Below, one piece after another: positions 1-10,690 of a DNA stretch of 64,000 nucleotides. Both the position numbers and the translations under genes were made by a program. Source of the DNA: Diphasiastrum complanatum (lineage: Eukaryota; Streptophyta; Lycopodiopsida; Lycopodiales; Lycopodiaceae); contig CM055100.1 of the NCBI GenBank assembly GCA_029204225.1, positions 27,852,649 to 27,916,648 on the forward strand. The letters are read 5' to 3'. The notes under the pieces are model-generated. The model saw only the letters and a program-made list of their open reading frames with translations, did not search any database and was not told the origin of the DNA. The first letter of the stretch is position 1. Each line of letters opens with the position of its first letter.

Positions 1-630
1 GTAATCACAACTTTAAGTGTTCTAATTGCCCAACAGGATCTTAAAAATTAATTCATACTTTGAAACAAGAGTACATCCCACTGAAGAGATTAGAGATGGT
101 TTGTATGTAGTACTACTGAAATCAAATTCAATGGAAGAGCAGTATGATATTGCGAGTTCCTCAGGCGTCAAAGACAATCATCGTCTAATCAAAAACTAAG
201 GAGTCGTAGACGTCCGTGTTCTGATCAGAGTGAGTAAACAAGCACGATCAAACAACAATGAAAGTACATTCAATCACAACAAGCATTCATCTACGTTGTA
301 CACAGATAAAAGCAAGTTGTTGTTATATTACACTGAAGCACAATACAAATAGCAATTACAACCAAAATGACGGCGTAATTGGAAGGCTCAAATAATGTGT
401 CTCATGGACGGAGCAACCCGTAATCTGTGCTTGGATGATCTATTTATAGACTTCATCCGTGTATTAGTACATTGAATGCTTGTCACCCAATTAGAAAAGT
501 TGTTGTACTTGAAAGTATATGGCTTTTGTGACAACTGTACACAGTATATATACGGTCAATAATTTAGCATCGTTGACGTTGTTGGGGGTATTCTCGACAA
601 ATTGTAAATAAATAAAATTGACCAATAAAA
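1..630. other. AT-rich sequence without recognisable gene
   Basis: I see no open frame, RNA gene or repeat family that I can name here. It is the left flank of the LTR that follows. Confidence 0.5.
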
Positions 631-1388
631 TGTGTCGTGAGGGCATGGCATCCTGCGCGTATAAGCCCATGGCCTAATGAGTGCGCAAGCTTAAGTTGTA
701 AATAAAATAAAATAGACTTGGGCCTTTGTAATTAATATAAAACCTGAGGCCCAAAGTCAATTTTAAACTTAGAGTTTACTTTTTTAAAGTTGGGTCCAAT
801 TTTGAACTCACATGAGTCTTGTGATTTCCAATGTACTTTTTGTGGACCCTTGGATCAAGTTGGGTCCAAGATGAATGGATAGGATCAATATAAATATTAG
901 CCAATAGGATTTCGGAGCAAGGGCCTTTATTAAAAGGCACCATTTGTACTCTATTTCCATGCTTAATAAGGAGGAAACTCTACCAATTTTGGAAGAGAAG
1001 CATCCTCATTTGCTATTCAATGCTTGCTATTGTTCTTGTTGTTTCTATTTGCTTTCAAGTTCATGCTTTTTGGTTTCAATAGTTTATGTTTCTCCCTTAG
1101 CAAGTACAATGAGCATTTGAGCTAACCTTCACCCTCCCTCTATCTTTCTATTTCTCTATTCTCTTCTCTCCATCTTTTCTAATCTTCCCTTTCCTTTCAC
1201 CTACAATCATGATGAAGGTAGTTTAGGGGAGTAGTATTAGTGGAAGTAGTGTTAGTGGTGGTAGAGTTAGATAAAAAGTAGGAAACTAACTAAAAGTAGC
1301 ATCTATGCATAGTTAGGTGCCTATCCAGTGAACAAACCCTTGTTGACATGCGGGAGGGCTATTACTACATCGGATCGAAGACCCTACA
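631..1388 (+). mobile_element. Ty3/gypsy-type LTR (candidate, 5' LTR or relic)
   Basis: A segment of about 756 bases starts TGTCGTGAGG near 631-633 and ends CCTACA at 1388, so it has the TG...CA ends of an LTR. One base later comes a 17-base primer-binding-site-like sequence. A TATA-like AATATAAATATTAG lies inside, near 885-900. No second LTR and no gag or pol follows: the downstream sequence passes into a CACTA transposon fragment at about 1578. The element is therefore a relic truncated just after its leader. The left boundary is uncertain by a few bases. Confidence 0.55.
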
Positions 1389-1389
1389 A

Positions 1390-1406
1390 TGGCGTTGTTG
1401 TCGGGG
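1390..1406 (+). other. primer-binding site complementary to tRNA-Asp
   Basis: The sequence TGGCGTTGTTGTCGGGG differs at two positions from the TGGCGCCGTTGCCGGGG block that pairs with the 3' end of plant tRNA-Asp, used by Athila/Tat gypsy elements. Its position two bases after a CA end supports the LTR call upstream. The two changes are C-to-T, as expected for decay of a methylated element. Confidence 0.6.
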
Positions 1407-1940
1407 ATAGGTTTCCACTAACTAGTACAGTTGTATTTTAGCTATTTCTTGCTTTTTAAAGTAGTTTTAGGTAGATTTATGGAAGTTAAGAGTTAGGTTT
1501 CAATGTTTTTTTGTGTGTTTGGAGTGTTCATAGCTAGCAGAGGAGGTGTGAGAGGGTAGAGGAGGCCCTGAACAGCCTGTGCATTCACGATTGTGTAACT
1601 CATCAACTTCGTGATGTCATTTACAAATTAGCATTCGTTGTCACGTACCTACATTTATTTTCACATTTTATGCAATTGCTTATTTTTCCTAATACAAGTT
1701 TGATAAATTCATATGAATGTAGTAACATCTAGTTATATTACGGGCCTTGCCGTTTTGCGAGTAAATTTTTTGCGAGTTTATTTCTTCTCATGATTCAACA
1801 AAAAAAGAGCACATGGTGTGCTACATATTTTATGCTATTACTTTAATGTTTATTATTAAGAATGTAGTTTGGTACATAGTTAAAAATGTCACAAACTAAA
1901 AAAGTTTCAAATTAAATTTTTTTTTCAAGTGGTCTCGTCG

Positions 1941-2285
1941 TGCACGCCGACGTGCTGGGTTTGGAGGCTACAATTTTTTTTTCTCATTTCATATAGCACG
2001 CCGACATGCTATTTTTAAAGGTTGCAAAAAAAAAGTAGTTTTTTTTCTTAGCACGTCGGCTTACTATATTCTGAGGTTGAAAAAAATATTTTGAAATAAT
2101 ATTTTTACTCAAAATTTGATTCTCATGTGTCAAAATAGTTTTTCTATTTTATAATATACTCGGCTAGCACATCGGCATGCTAGTCAAATCAGCTCCAAAA
2201 AGAAATTTATTTTTTCAAAAAGTTTTTTGAAAAAACTTCATTTTTTTAAAATAAAAAATTTGCAAGCTAGCACACCGACATTGCT
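1941..2285. repeat. array of five near-palindromic 16-17 bp motifs
   Basis: Five related motifs lie at 1941, 1995, 2050, 2166 and 2269, of the form AGCACGCCGACATGCT or its complement-like variants (AGCACGTCGGCTTACT, AGCACATCGGCATGCT). Each is an imperfect palindrome around a CGCCGAC or CGTCGGC core. Spacings are 54, 55, 116 and 103 bases, close to one or two multiples of 55. They sit in T-rich sequence. Short repeated motifs of this kind bind the accessory protein in the subterminal regions of CACTA elements, so that is the likely role, but these lie inside the fragment and not at a recognisable end. Confidence 0.6.
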
Positions 2286-2568
2286 AGCTTTTATAACTTT
2301 AACAACACTTTTTTTTTTTATAAAAACCTATATTTATAGAGTAACAAAGTATTTTGTGATGGACCTATTTAAAATTTGATGGATAGCCAAAGTTTTAAGT
2401 ATGCATCAAACCACAATTCTTATTCTTCAAAAATCATGTAGTGGCATAAAAGAGTAGCACACAATGTTACTATTTTATTGGATCATGGGCAGAAGAAACT
2501 CACAAAACTCGCAAAAAATTTACTCGCAGAATGTCAAAATTCTTATATTACAAACATGATGTAGATGG

Positions 2569-2937
2569 ATGTGTGATAAGGAGATTCATGAGATAGACAT
2601 GCAAACAAAATATGAAGATATGGTGGAGGCTGCATGTATGTTTAAGAGAGATTTTGCAACTTCAATCATAGACATACATGTGCATCTGCTTGTGCACTTG
2701 GTCGAAGGAGTTGGTATTGCTAGTTTTGTGCACTCAAAGTATAATGCACATGATTTTGATGTTTGTGGCTTCAATAAATGTACTGTACTAAACAACAATT
2801 GGCGGTATGTTGTTCAAGTTAAGCCACGCGCAAGACATGTATTTGAAAATGCATATGAAATGGAGGATTTAAATTTGGACAACACAGATATATCTGATGA
2901 AAATGTAGAGATAGTTTCAAAGTTTTATGAATATTGA
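2569..2937 (+). pseudogene. TNP2-like CACTA transposase, C-terminal fragment
   Basis: The 122-codon open frame contains IIDIHVHLLVHLVEGVGIA (residues 34-52). This matches the conserved HLLVHLVDE segment near the end of the TNP2 transposase of CACTA elements. It is followed by a segment resembling the downstream domain with NNNWRYVVQVKPR (residues 77-89). The usual GPVHxRWMYPxERYM block is missing after the first segment: the sequence jumps from VEGVGIAS to FVHSKYNAHDF, so an internal deletion has removed the middle. Without the catalytic part it is not functional. Copy B has only the second half (15891-16115). Confidence 0.65.
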
Positions 2938-4076
2938 AAACCCCAAAAATGAATTGAATGATAAAAAATAAAAAAAAGAGGACAATAATGATTCTTTGCA
3001 TGAGGACAATATTGAGAGAAAGTCCGATTTCTATAGTGATGATGAAAATCATCTAAGCATAGATGGGTTGCAAGATGTATTGGTGATGAAGCTTGCGATG
3101 ATGAATAAACACTATGTATGTCATTTCAAACACATCTCGCAGTCACTTAGAATTGGAAAAACATATCAATAGATATTTGAATTAATTAAGAGAACAATTA
3201 GAAAATGTAGGACGTTGATTATTTATATATTCTAGTTAAAAAGCATTTTTTTTGTGTAACATCTATGAAAATCCTTTGCCACATTTAATTATTCATTTAT
3301 CTTTGTAAACACACAACCACATGTAACAATACTTGTAGGTTTGCAAATATGAGCAAGAGAACTTCACTTATGAATGAATTCTAATAAGCAAGCTGGTCCT
3401 AAAAGATGATTAAGTGCTCGAGGACGAAAAATTGTCCCTTTTACAACTCATCAAACATTTGTGCATCATAACAATATGATGATCACATGATCTAGTAGTA
3501 AAAAAGTAATTGCAATTCTGAGTGTGATGATTTGGACCTTCGCACTTAAAGCATAAGTGTTTGGTTCGGTATTTAGCCACCTCAATTGATCATTTTGTAT
3601 TTTTTATCTGAGATGTCATAATTTGATTACTATTGATTTTCATTTTTAAGTTCCAAGTGCCACTTAATCTCTTATATTATGATTTTTTTAAACATGTAAA
3701 TATATACAATATTCTTTCTTTATATCAGTACATAAACACATCATAATGTCTATAAATGCATATTTAAATATTATTTATCTGAGTATCAATAAATTTTAAA
3801 GTTAATTCAAATGCATCATAATTTGCAATAAATTTCGTATACATGGTGAGTTGGTCTATTGTACTTCAATTGGGCCTTCCCACCCAAGTTCGATATGTTG
3901 CAATACCATGGGCTTATAATATCAAGAAACATAATTTGATATAATGATTATTTCGTTATCAGCAAGGCCCAAACAGACTCTTTAAATGCCATAAACTGCC
4001 ACTCCTTTTGTAAGGGGAAGTTGTATACGATCTGTATACTAGTATGTATACATACACAAATTATACAACCAGGATT

Positions 4077-4325
4077 ATGGCTGCTCGCACCTATGATGTC
4101 GCCTTGCTCTACCTACATGGCCCCAATGCGACCGTCAATTTTGCAGATTCCCCCTTGATCATTCACCTTGAGCAGTGAACAAGCAAGAAGGACATCCAAG
4201 TGATTGCAGCCATAGCTGCATTGCGCTTTGTCAGACACGCTGCCTTCAACATTAGCAGCAATGTTGCATCATCGTCATATGCTGCAGCAGTCCCACTAGA
4301 AGAAGGCTTTGACGGGGGTCACAGT
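4077..4325 (+). pseudogene. AP2/ERF (DREB-type) transcription factor fragment, copy A
   Basis: The reading frame starts in the middle of an AP2 DNA-binding domain with MAARTYDVALLYLHGPN, matching the AARAYDxAAxxLxGP half of the domain. Then follow VNFADSP, a TGA stop at 4176-4178, and KKDIQVIAAIAAL, typical of the residues just after the domain in DREB proteins. The first half of the domain, which holds most of the DNA-contacting strands, is absent, so the fragment cannot bind DNA in the normal way. The frame breaks off at 4325, where homology to copy B ends. The same stop occurs in copy B. It is a captured gene fragment travelling with the CACTA sequence. Confidence 0.7.
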
Positions 4326-5104
4326 GTGATCTCCTAGTAATGTGATGGGTTGGGTACTGCGCTATACTCTTGGTACGTGTGACCTCTGGCAAAACGATAG
4401 TGACAAGGTTATAGAGATATATGACAGCACTGCTTCCCACCATTTTATGGTATGTCAAACTATCACCTCCGAATATGCCTCTTACGGTGTTTTCATTTTG
4501 CAAGAATGAAGTCAACTAAAAAGTGAATTCAAACACTCACATACTCGTCGACCTAGGGTATCTAATGATGGATTCTCTGACTTCGTCTCAAACTCATGTC
4601 CTGAACTTACTTCTACGGACAGATGACTCGTTCTTTAACTCTCACTCATCACAACAACCTGAACTACGAGACCCTTCAGTGATTCAACTATGTCTCATGT
4701 CAGAAATGTTCAAACTAATGACTCATGAAACGTACTGTCTTTTTGCCTAAGTACCGTAGAGTATTTAGTATTTTCATATATCGATGGTCACAGTAAGTCA
4801 CCTCTAAAAATGAGCTGCAAGCACGAATGTCCTCTTCCCTATGGGTTGGGTGGATAAAATGACACAAATAGTAAACACGTTTGGAATCGGTCTACATTAC
4901 TCATATGATGGCTACTATAGAATATCCTAGCCAGGATAACCATATCAGTCTCTTTCAACCAGTCAAGTAACTTTAACGAGCAAATGACTAGTGTGGGCAC
5001 ACTGTAATGCATAACGGAATTGTAAACAATTTCTTTTGGAGTGACTGGTGATAAATATCCCGAAACCCTAGCTTCTAGGTGTTGTCGATCCAAAAACTAG
5101 GTCT
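4326..5104. other. unassigned sequence
   Basis: No coding similarity or repeat family recognised. Several short open frames on both strands show no family motifs and are judged fortuitous. Confidence 0.4.
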
Positions 5105-5640
5105 TAGGTCAGAACAGTGCAGTGATGGTTGAGTTATGCCTGCCACTCTGTTGACTGAGTGGTAGCACTTTCCAAGTTCCAGGTCTAGCTATTTCACTAG
5201 ACAATACCAGAAATGGTGTGTCTAGTGCAACTTTAGCCAGGCCAGTGTGTTTCAACTGGATCTGACGGACTTCCCGCTCTGGTGTTTCACAGAGGTCGGG
5301 TCCAGTTAACACTCTCCATAAACGGAAAAACGCTTCAAACTTTGACGCTTTATGGTTGTTCAACTAACAATTCCATACTATTGAAGCATAAACTGTAAAA
5401 CGCTTTCGTACTGACTTCCAAACTTCTCCTGGATTCGGCTAGTGATTAGTAGGTTGAAAAAACAGTGTGAAGTAATTCGTTCTCTACACAACTCATACAA
5501 ACTGTATTTTTTCACACCATTACTATGATTTAAACACTTCCCTACTTGAGGTAGCACAAAAATGATTCACTACCATTAATGATTTACGTAACCAAGCCTT
5601 ACCACCATGCGCTTGAAAGTGAGAACAAAATCCTTCATAC
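5105..5640 (-). repeat. dispersed repeat, partner of 51230-51800 in inverse orientation
   Basis: The reverse complement of this stretch matches 51230-51800 over some 550 bases with scattered mismatches and small gaps. The best core reads TACTAATCACTAGCCGAATC in both, flanked by AGAGAACGAATTACTTC. A second matching block reads GACCTCTRTGAAACACCAGA. The repeat has no coding domain that I recognise and no visible terminal repeats, so its class is unknown (a non-autonomous element or part of an LTR). Confidence 0.65.
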
Positions 5641-7380
5641 AATCGAGATGAATATAAACGGGGAATTAAGTAGAGTAGATTATCACAACAAGTCCACAAA
5701 TAGCAATGACAGTCGAATCATACCTCAGAATGTCGTTAGGTAGCCGTTATGTGTGGGTACTCTAGTCATGAATGCCATTTCACTCCTTCAATCGCAATCT
5801 TTTGGCCACTGAAGTAGAAACCGCAGATGAATATCCTCTCAAAAATGTGCTTCTTGTTCTTTCAAACTATAGAGATTCTCTGCTCTGCACATCTTTGGTT
5901 TAGTTTTCACCAACACGAGCGAATTCTGTCGAGCCAGCAGAGGTACGGTGCCTTAGAAAGCAGCGATCTTGCAACATAGGATGACCGCAAAACACCACTC
6001 TTAATGGCAAGGATGGATAGTCAAGGTAGAAACACTTCTCGTGGCGATGAACTCTTCAAAACACGGTCTCTCTGTCAGCGATGGATAGGCAGGGTAGTGG
6101 ACAGCTACTGATAGCCATGAAATTTTCCACAATCTGTAACTCTATCGACTATGAACAAGCAGTGGAAAGAGATCAGAGAGAGAATAGATGGTTGCTCCAC
6201 TGTAAATCAGTAGTTCTGAGAATTTAGCAGGTAGCAAATCAAGAGTTTGGCTTTGAACCTTGTTGTCAAAACAGTCATAACCGGTCTGTGGATACATTAG
6301 CAGCCAGCGAGGAGGCAGTAGCGAGGAGCTGCAAACACAACAGCCAGAAATAGCAGGGCCGCAGGTGGACAGCGGGCAGTAAGCAGGTGCACAGGGCCAG
6401 CGAGGAGCTGCAGGAGCAGCAAACAGAGGCAGCCTCCAACGAGCTAGAGTATGGGATGTAGCGAGCTAGCAGATTCTAATTCAGGGCCTCGGCGAGGGTC
6501 AGCTGGGTTTGGATCCTTCTGCAAATGCTCTGTCAGCAGGGTCTGCATGAGTAAACATCTTGATTGTGCCCACGCAGGTGTTCATGGACAGGTTGTGGAT
6601 TTACCTTCTGTCATGGATCCTTCTGTCTTCAAATGGCAGTGAAGATGATGAGTGCCGTTCTGCAGAGAGAGGCTGTCTCACAGAGAACCCACAGTAGGTT
6701 TCAGCTCACCAGGTGCGAGCTGATGCAAGAGCAAGACAGACTTCTACTCAGTTTAGGCGGATGGCCCAGATAAGGAATTGACCAGGTACACGCACGAACA
6801 CTTAGATAAAGATCTGGCCGCAGGATCTGATGAGGTGATCAATCATTATCTCTGAATCAACAACAACAAGGTGCTTCTTTACGAGATGAGAGAAACTCCT
6901 CGACTTTCTTGGAGACGCCTGCCTGTCGGCCACATACTTTATAATGCGGCAGCTGCTTAGTGTTACTGATTGTGCTGAAATGGGAATAAAAATCGCAGAG
7001 TTTCCACGCATAATACCCCTCTCCAAGTACTCAAGCAACACAATGCCGACGGCCATCCACTACCATCAAACAACCCATTTTAAACAATCAAATTACTAAC
7101 ACTAGACTCATACTAACAATGATTTTTACCCAGCAATATTCCTTCAGCTAACCAACACGACAATCACATTCACATGATTTGAGTTTGATCCACAATCCCA
7201 CCACAACCTATGCAACCAAAAGCACTCATAACAAGAGAAGGTTTCTACTCCCTTTCAACCTGTGAGGGTATTTACAATCACAGTACAACCATCCATCCAT
7301 AACCCACCATTCAAGACAATGCTTCTACTCATTCACAATCAAATACACAAAAACAAAAACAAGACACTCACAATTTTATT
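5641..7380. other. unassigned sequence, partly GC-rich
   Basis: Between 6300 and 6450 the sequence is a low-complexity run of GCAG, GAGGAG and CAGC words. The rest holds only short open frames without recognised motifs, including one of 84 codons on the minus strand at 6802-7056. It could be the LTR or leader of the copia remnant that follows, but no primer-binding site is visible. Confidence 0.35.
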
Positions 7381-7455
7381 CTTATAGTAAGTGATCAAGA
7401 GTGTAGGATTGATGGTGTTGGAACCATTCCCTTATGTCTAAGATCTTTTAAAAGG

Positions 7456-8067
7456 TTGAATCTAGACAATGTGCTACATGTCCCATCTATGACCAAGAAC
7501 TTGCTTATTGTTGGTCAATTGATGGATAATGGTTATGATGTCCACTTCAAGCATGATGTTTGCTCAATAGTGAAGAATGATAAATGCATGGCAAATGGTT
7601 TTAAGCAAGGGAGGTTGTTAAAACTTGATGCTAATGTTTCTAATGAAAGTGTGATGATGGCAAAGGAGGAAGTGACTCAAATGGAGCTTTGGCACAACAG
7701 GTTAGGCCATCCTAACTTCAAATCATTGGAGATGATGTGCACCAAGGAGGTAGCTCATGGCCTTCCAAAGTCATTCTTAAAGAGTGGTAATATGTGTGAA
7801 GCTTGTAGTCTCTCGAAGACACACAAGCTTGCCTCTAATAAAAGTGTGATGATGGCAAAGGAGGAAGTCACTCAAATGGAGCTTTGGCACAAGAGGTTAG
7901 GCCATCCTAACTTCAAATCAATGGAGATGATGTGCACCAAGGAGGTAGCTCATGGCCTTCCAAAGTCATTCTTAAAGAGTGGTAATATGTGTGAAGCTTG
8001 TAGTCTCTCGAAGACACACAAGCTTGCCTCTCAAAGATCTACCACAAGATCTCCCACTCTATTATAA
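7456..8067 (+). pseudogene. copia pol: GAG-pre-integrase domain with 65-residue tandem duplication
   Basis: The frame opens with NLDNVLHVPSMTKNLLIVGQ (the post-protease segment) and continues into the zinc-binding HHCC domain with ELWHNRLGHPNFKS and GNMCEACSLSKTHK. A 195-base unit is then repeated in frame, so the second unit again reads ELWHKRLGHPNFKS and GNMCEACSLSKTHK. The protein therefore has two complete HHCC integrase zinc fingers in tandem. Copia integrases have one. The frame ends at a stop shortly after the second unit, before the catalytic core. Confidence 0.85.
7642..8031 (+). repeat. in-frame 195-bp tandem duplication
   Basis: Unit 1 (about 7642-7836) and unit 2 (about 7837-8031) differ at only a few bases (for example AACAGG against AAGAGG, TTGGAG against ATGGAG). 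The low divergence, set against the heavily decayed flanking pol, shows the duplication is younger than most of the decay or has been homogenised. Confidence 0.85.
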
Positions 8068-9176
8068 GTCATTGATTCTGATGTGCATAGTTTTTCTCAA
8101 GTTTCAAATGGTGGCGCAAAGATGTGTGCGACATTCATAGATGATCATACTAGATACTCTTGGATCTACCTTTTGTCACTGAAAAGTTGGGTGTGAATCC
8201 TTTGTCAAGTTCAAAGCTCTAGCCAAGAATCAACTCAATACTAGAATTAAAGTATTAAGATGTGATATGATGGAGATTATATCTCCAATAGAATGCAAGA
8301 GTTTCGTAATTTGCACATCATTAAGAGGGAGTTTACATGTCCACATACCCCTCAACAAAATGGGATGGCCGATAGGAAAAATAGGTGTCTATGTGAATTT
8401 CCAAAAGCCTTAGGACTTGATTCCTCTCTTCCCAAGTCATTTGGGGGAGAAGCTATTACTTGTGCTAACTGATTGTGTAATAGAGTGCCTAACAATGCCA
8501 TTGGAGGGATCACACCTTACGAAGTTCTACAGGTAAGAAGCCAAATCTCAAAGATCTGAGAGTGTTTGGTTCACCTTGCTATGTCCATAGATCTTTGGAG
8601 ACAAGGAAGAAGGATGTTGCTACATCCATCCATGGGATCTCTGTTGGCTAGGAAGGTGTATAGAGTTTTCAATCCTACTACTAAGAAGATCTTAGTAAGT
8701 ATAGATGTTTTGTTTAATGAAGTGTGAATGAAAGTGCATCTAACATTCTTGGTGTCAATGACCTTCAAGGCTTGAGGAGCAGCGTCAAAGTGAAAAAGAT
8801 CTTGAGGATCAACCTCCGCACCCGAGAACTTCAAGAAGGTCCTCAGGACCAAGGCCAAGCCATTAGGGCTCACTTATGATCACAAAGGTGACAAAGGGAA
8901 GGCATTTTTTCATTCACATCCTACACTATCTTGACTTCAATGCTAGATGAGCCTACATGCTTTGAAGATGCAATTAGATCACAAAGTTGGATTGACGCAA
9001 TGCAAGTAGAGTATGATGCTTTGATAGAGAATCACACTTGGGATCTTGTAGATCTTCCTCGAGGGAAGAAGGCATTGGATTGCAAGTGGTGGTGTATAGA
9101 TTGAAATACAATCGGGTCAACTAGCAAATACAAGGCATGACTTGTGGCAAAGGGATATTTGGAAACGGAGTAGATC

Positions 9177-9530
9177 ATGATCTTCATGAGGCAACCCGAG
9201 GGCTACATTAGAGAAGGGCAAGAAGGGAAAGTGTGCTTTTTGAGAAAGAGTCTTTTTGGACTCAAGCAAGCACGTAGAGCATGGTACTCTAGGCTTAATG
9301 CCTTTCTAAACTCAATAAATTTTAGCTTGAGCTCTTATGATCCTTCTTTGTACATTAGATTGAATGAGAGTTTGATCATCATTCTTGTTTTGTATGTAGA
9401 TGACATCATATTGAGTGGCAATGATGCTTATGGATTTAGAAATGTTGAGATTGCCTTATCAGAAGAGATTAGAATGGTAGATCTAGCCTTCTTCATTTCA
9501 TTCTTGGCATATAGGTCACTAGAGGGGTAG
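9177..9530 (+). pseudogene. copia reverse transcriptase fragment
   Basis: The 117-codon open frame covers the middle of the reverse transcriptase: MRQPEGYI, then FLRKSLFGLKQARRAWYSR, then the catalytic LYVDDIILSGND (YVDD box, residues 62-73). Upstream fragments in other frames read DCKW and KYKA.LVAKGY, which are the N-terminal reverse-transcriptase motifs with stops. Downstream, Q.KFASTILE-like remnants continue in shifted frames to about 9650. It cannot produce an active enzyme. Confidence 0.85.
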
Positions 9531-9660
9531 ATTTTAGGTTCATTTGTCAATCTAAATTTGCATCTACCATCCTTGAAATATTTAGAATGAAAAATTGTAA
9601 AGGCATAGATACACCAATGGAGCAAAATGTAAAAGTTTCTATAAGTGATGATGAAAGATC

Positions 9661-10080
9661 CTTCAAGGTCAAGATTCCTAAAATCTAAGACCTAACTCCT
9701 AAAATCAAGGAAATTAGGGTGGTGAACTACGAACCCCTGTTGCTCAACTAGCCCCAATGATGGTTTTGACATACTTGCTCATTGAGGAGCCATTATTCAC
9801 AATCATAATTTTGGAGTTCACATGCTAGTCTTGGTTTTTCTCTCTTAAAACTTGTTTTTGTGTGATCATATTGCAATCAAAACTTAGTGAACATAAGACT
9901 CTGCTAACACGCCATACAGAGGACTGTACTTCACGCATGTGAAGTCTACTCTGTGTATTTTCACACTCTTTGGATTGCTCTTGCTAGTATCGATCAAGAT
10001 TGTGACTCTATCTCAACCCATTGAAGGTAGATGATCAATGAGATAGGTCTAACTATGCAATTAATCTAGGGATGCCAAGC
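9661..10080 (+). repeat. possible 3' LTR relic of the copia element
   Basis: Patchy similarity is visible to the reverse complement of the LTR at 26668-27300, around CTGTACTTCACGCATGTGAAG here and GCCGTACTTTCACACATGTG there. Position, directly after the pol remnant, fits a degenerate 3' LTR. The similarity is weak and boundaries cannot be set. Confidence 0.3.
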
Positions 10081-10540
10081 ATATGCTCCATGATCGTATC
10101 CTATCCATGATTGAGTTAATTTTTAAGATTCATTGGTGGAGTTATGCATTTGAAGTTTACAAAATCATGTTTTTTGCATGGATGTCATGTGTCGACCTAG
10201 ATGAACCACATTTTAAGAGCTCCCGCTGTTTTGTTTATGCACTTATAGGTTATGTCTATGGTATAAGCCTCAAATGAATACTCTGAGCTGTGCGGGTGTT
10301 TCTAAAATCTATTTAACCAGAATCAAATCTGAGGAAACTCCAGTGGAACCATAAAAGTGGGGGGAAGTTTTCAAACCTAAAAGACCCAATTTAGGGGAGT
10401 TGGGAATTGGCTTTGAGATATACATTCATGGGAATGTATGGTTTCAATCATGTAGCTAGTAATGAGAATAGAATTTCAAATTTGCAATATCGACTTCATC
10501 TGCCTTTTCTCCTTGTTCTGTATTTGTCGAAAGCAACTTG

Positions 10541-10658
10541 TTTGGTTCTTGGTGGACTTCATCCAAGTTATTCTTTCTTCTGTTGTTGTATTTTGCAACT
10601 TTGTCCGGTTCTTGATGGACTACATTCAAGCTTTTCTTTCTCATGTTGTTGAATAGGC
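10541..10658 (+). repeat. imperfect tandem duplication, about 60 bp unit
   Basis: Two adjacent copies of GCAACTTgT..GGTTCTTGrTGGACT..TTCTTTCT.. occur at about 10541-10599 and 10600-10658. The second copy ends in TTGTTGAATAG, which is also the putative splice acceptor of the short MRS2-like exon. Confidence 0.6.
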
Positions 10659-10690
10659 TGCAGAGCCTGAAGAGGAGGCATATCCAGAAG
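10657..10690 (+). pseudogene. possible short MRS2 exon (AAEPEEEAYPE)
   Basis: Between an AG acceptor (10655-10656) and a GT donor (10691) the phase-0 reading is AAEPEEEAYPE. MRS2/MGT transporters have AAELExEAYPxLDELTSKI just before the coiled part, so this fits the order of the gene. The LDELTSKISTLNLERVR block that must follow is not present between 10691 and 11731, and the phase does not match a direct splice to the next exon. It is weak evidence, valued only because of the strong exon downstream. Confidence 0.3.

Larger units (their letters stand above)
1578..4325 (+). mobile_element. CACTA (En/Spm) fragment, copy A
   Basis: This block is nearly identical to 15555-17539 (copy B) except for 784 extra bases at 1938-2721. 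It contains the C-terminal coding remnant of a TNP2-like transposase and, about 1.1 kb further on, an AP2/ERF gene fragment. The 5' part of the transposase present in copy B (HDWL motif region) is missing. Both copies diverge from each other at the same downstream point (GGGGGTCAYAGT). I cannot see CACTA-type terminal repeats at either end, so the true element ends are unknown. Confidence 0.65.
7381..9660 (+). mobile_element. Ty1/copia retrotransposon, decayed internal region
   Basis: In order on the plus strand: end of the protease region and GAG-pre-integrase domain (7456-8067), integrase pieces (about 8080-8600) and reverse-transcriptase pieces (about 8950-9650). All parts after 8067 carry stops and frameshifts. 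Recognisable words include HTPQQNGMADRKN in the integrase (E replaced by D) and KSLFGLKQARRAWYSR plus YVDDIILSGND in the reverse transcriptase. Gag, most of the protease, RNase H and intact LTRs are not seen. It belongs to the same subfamily as the minus-strand element at 23-27 kb (shared phrase TCAN..NRVP). Confidence 0.85.

Noticed and set aside
4252-4515. Minus-strand frame over the AP2 remnant
   Set aside because: It lies opposite the AP2/ERF fragment and extends into unrelated sequence; judged a shadow.
6802-7056. 84-codon minus-strand frame beginning MAVGIVLLEYLERG
   Set aside because: It reads smoothly but has no recognised motif, no upstream promoter sign and no neighbouring exons.
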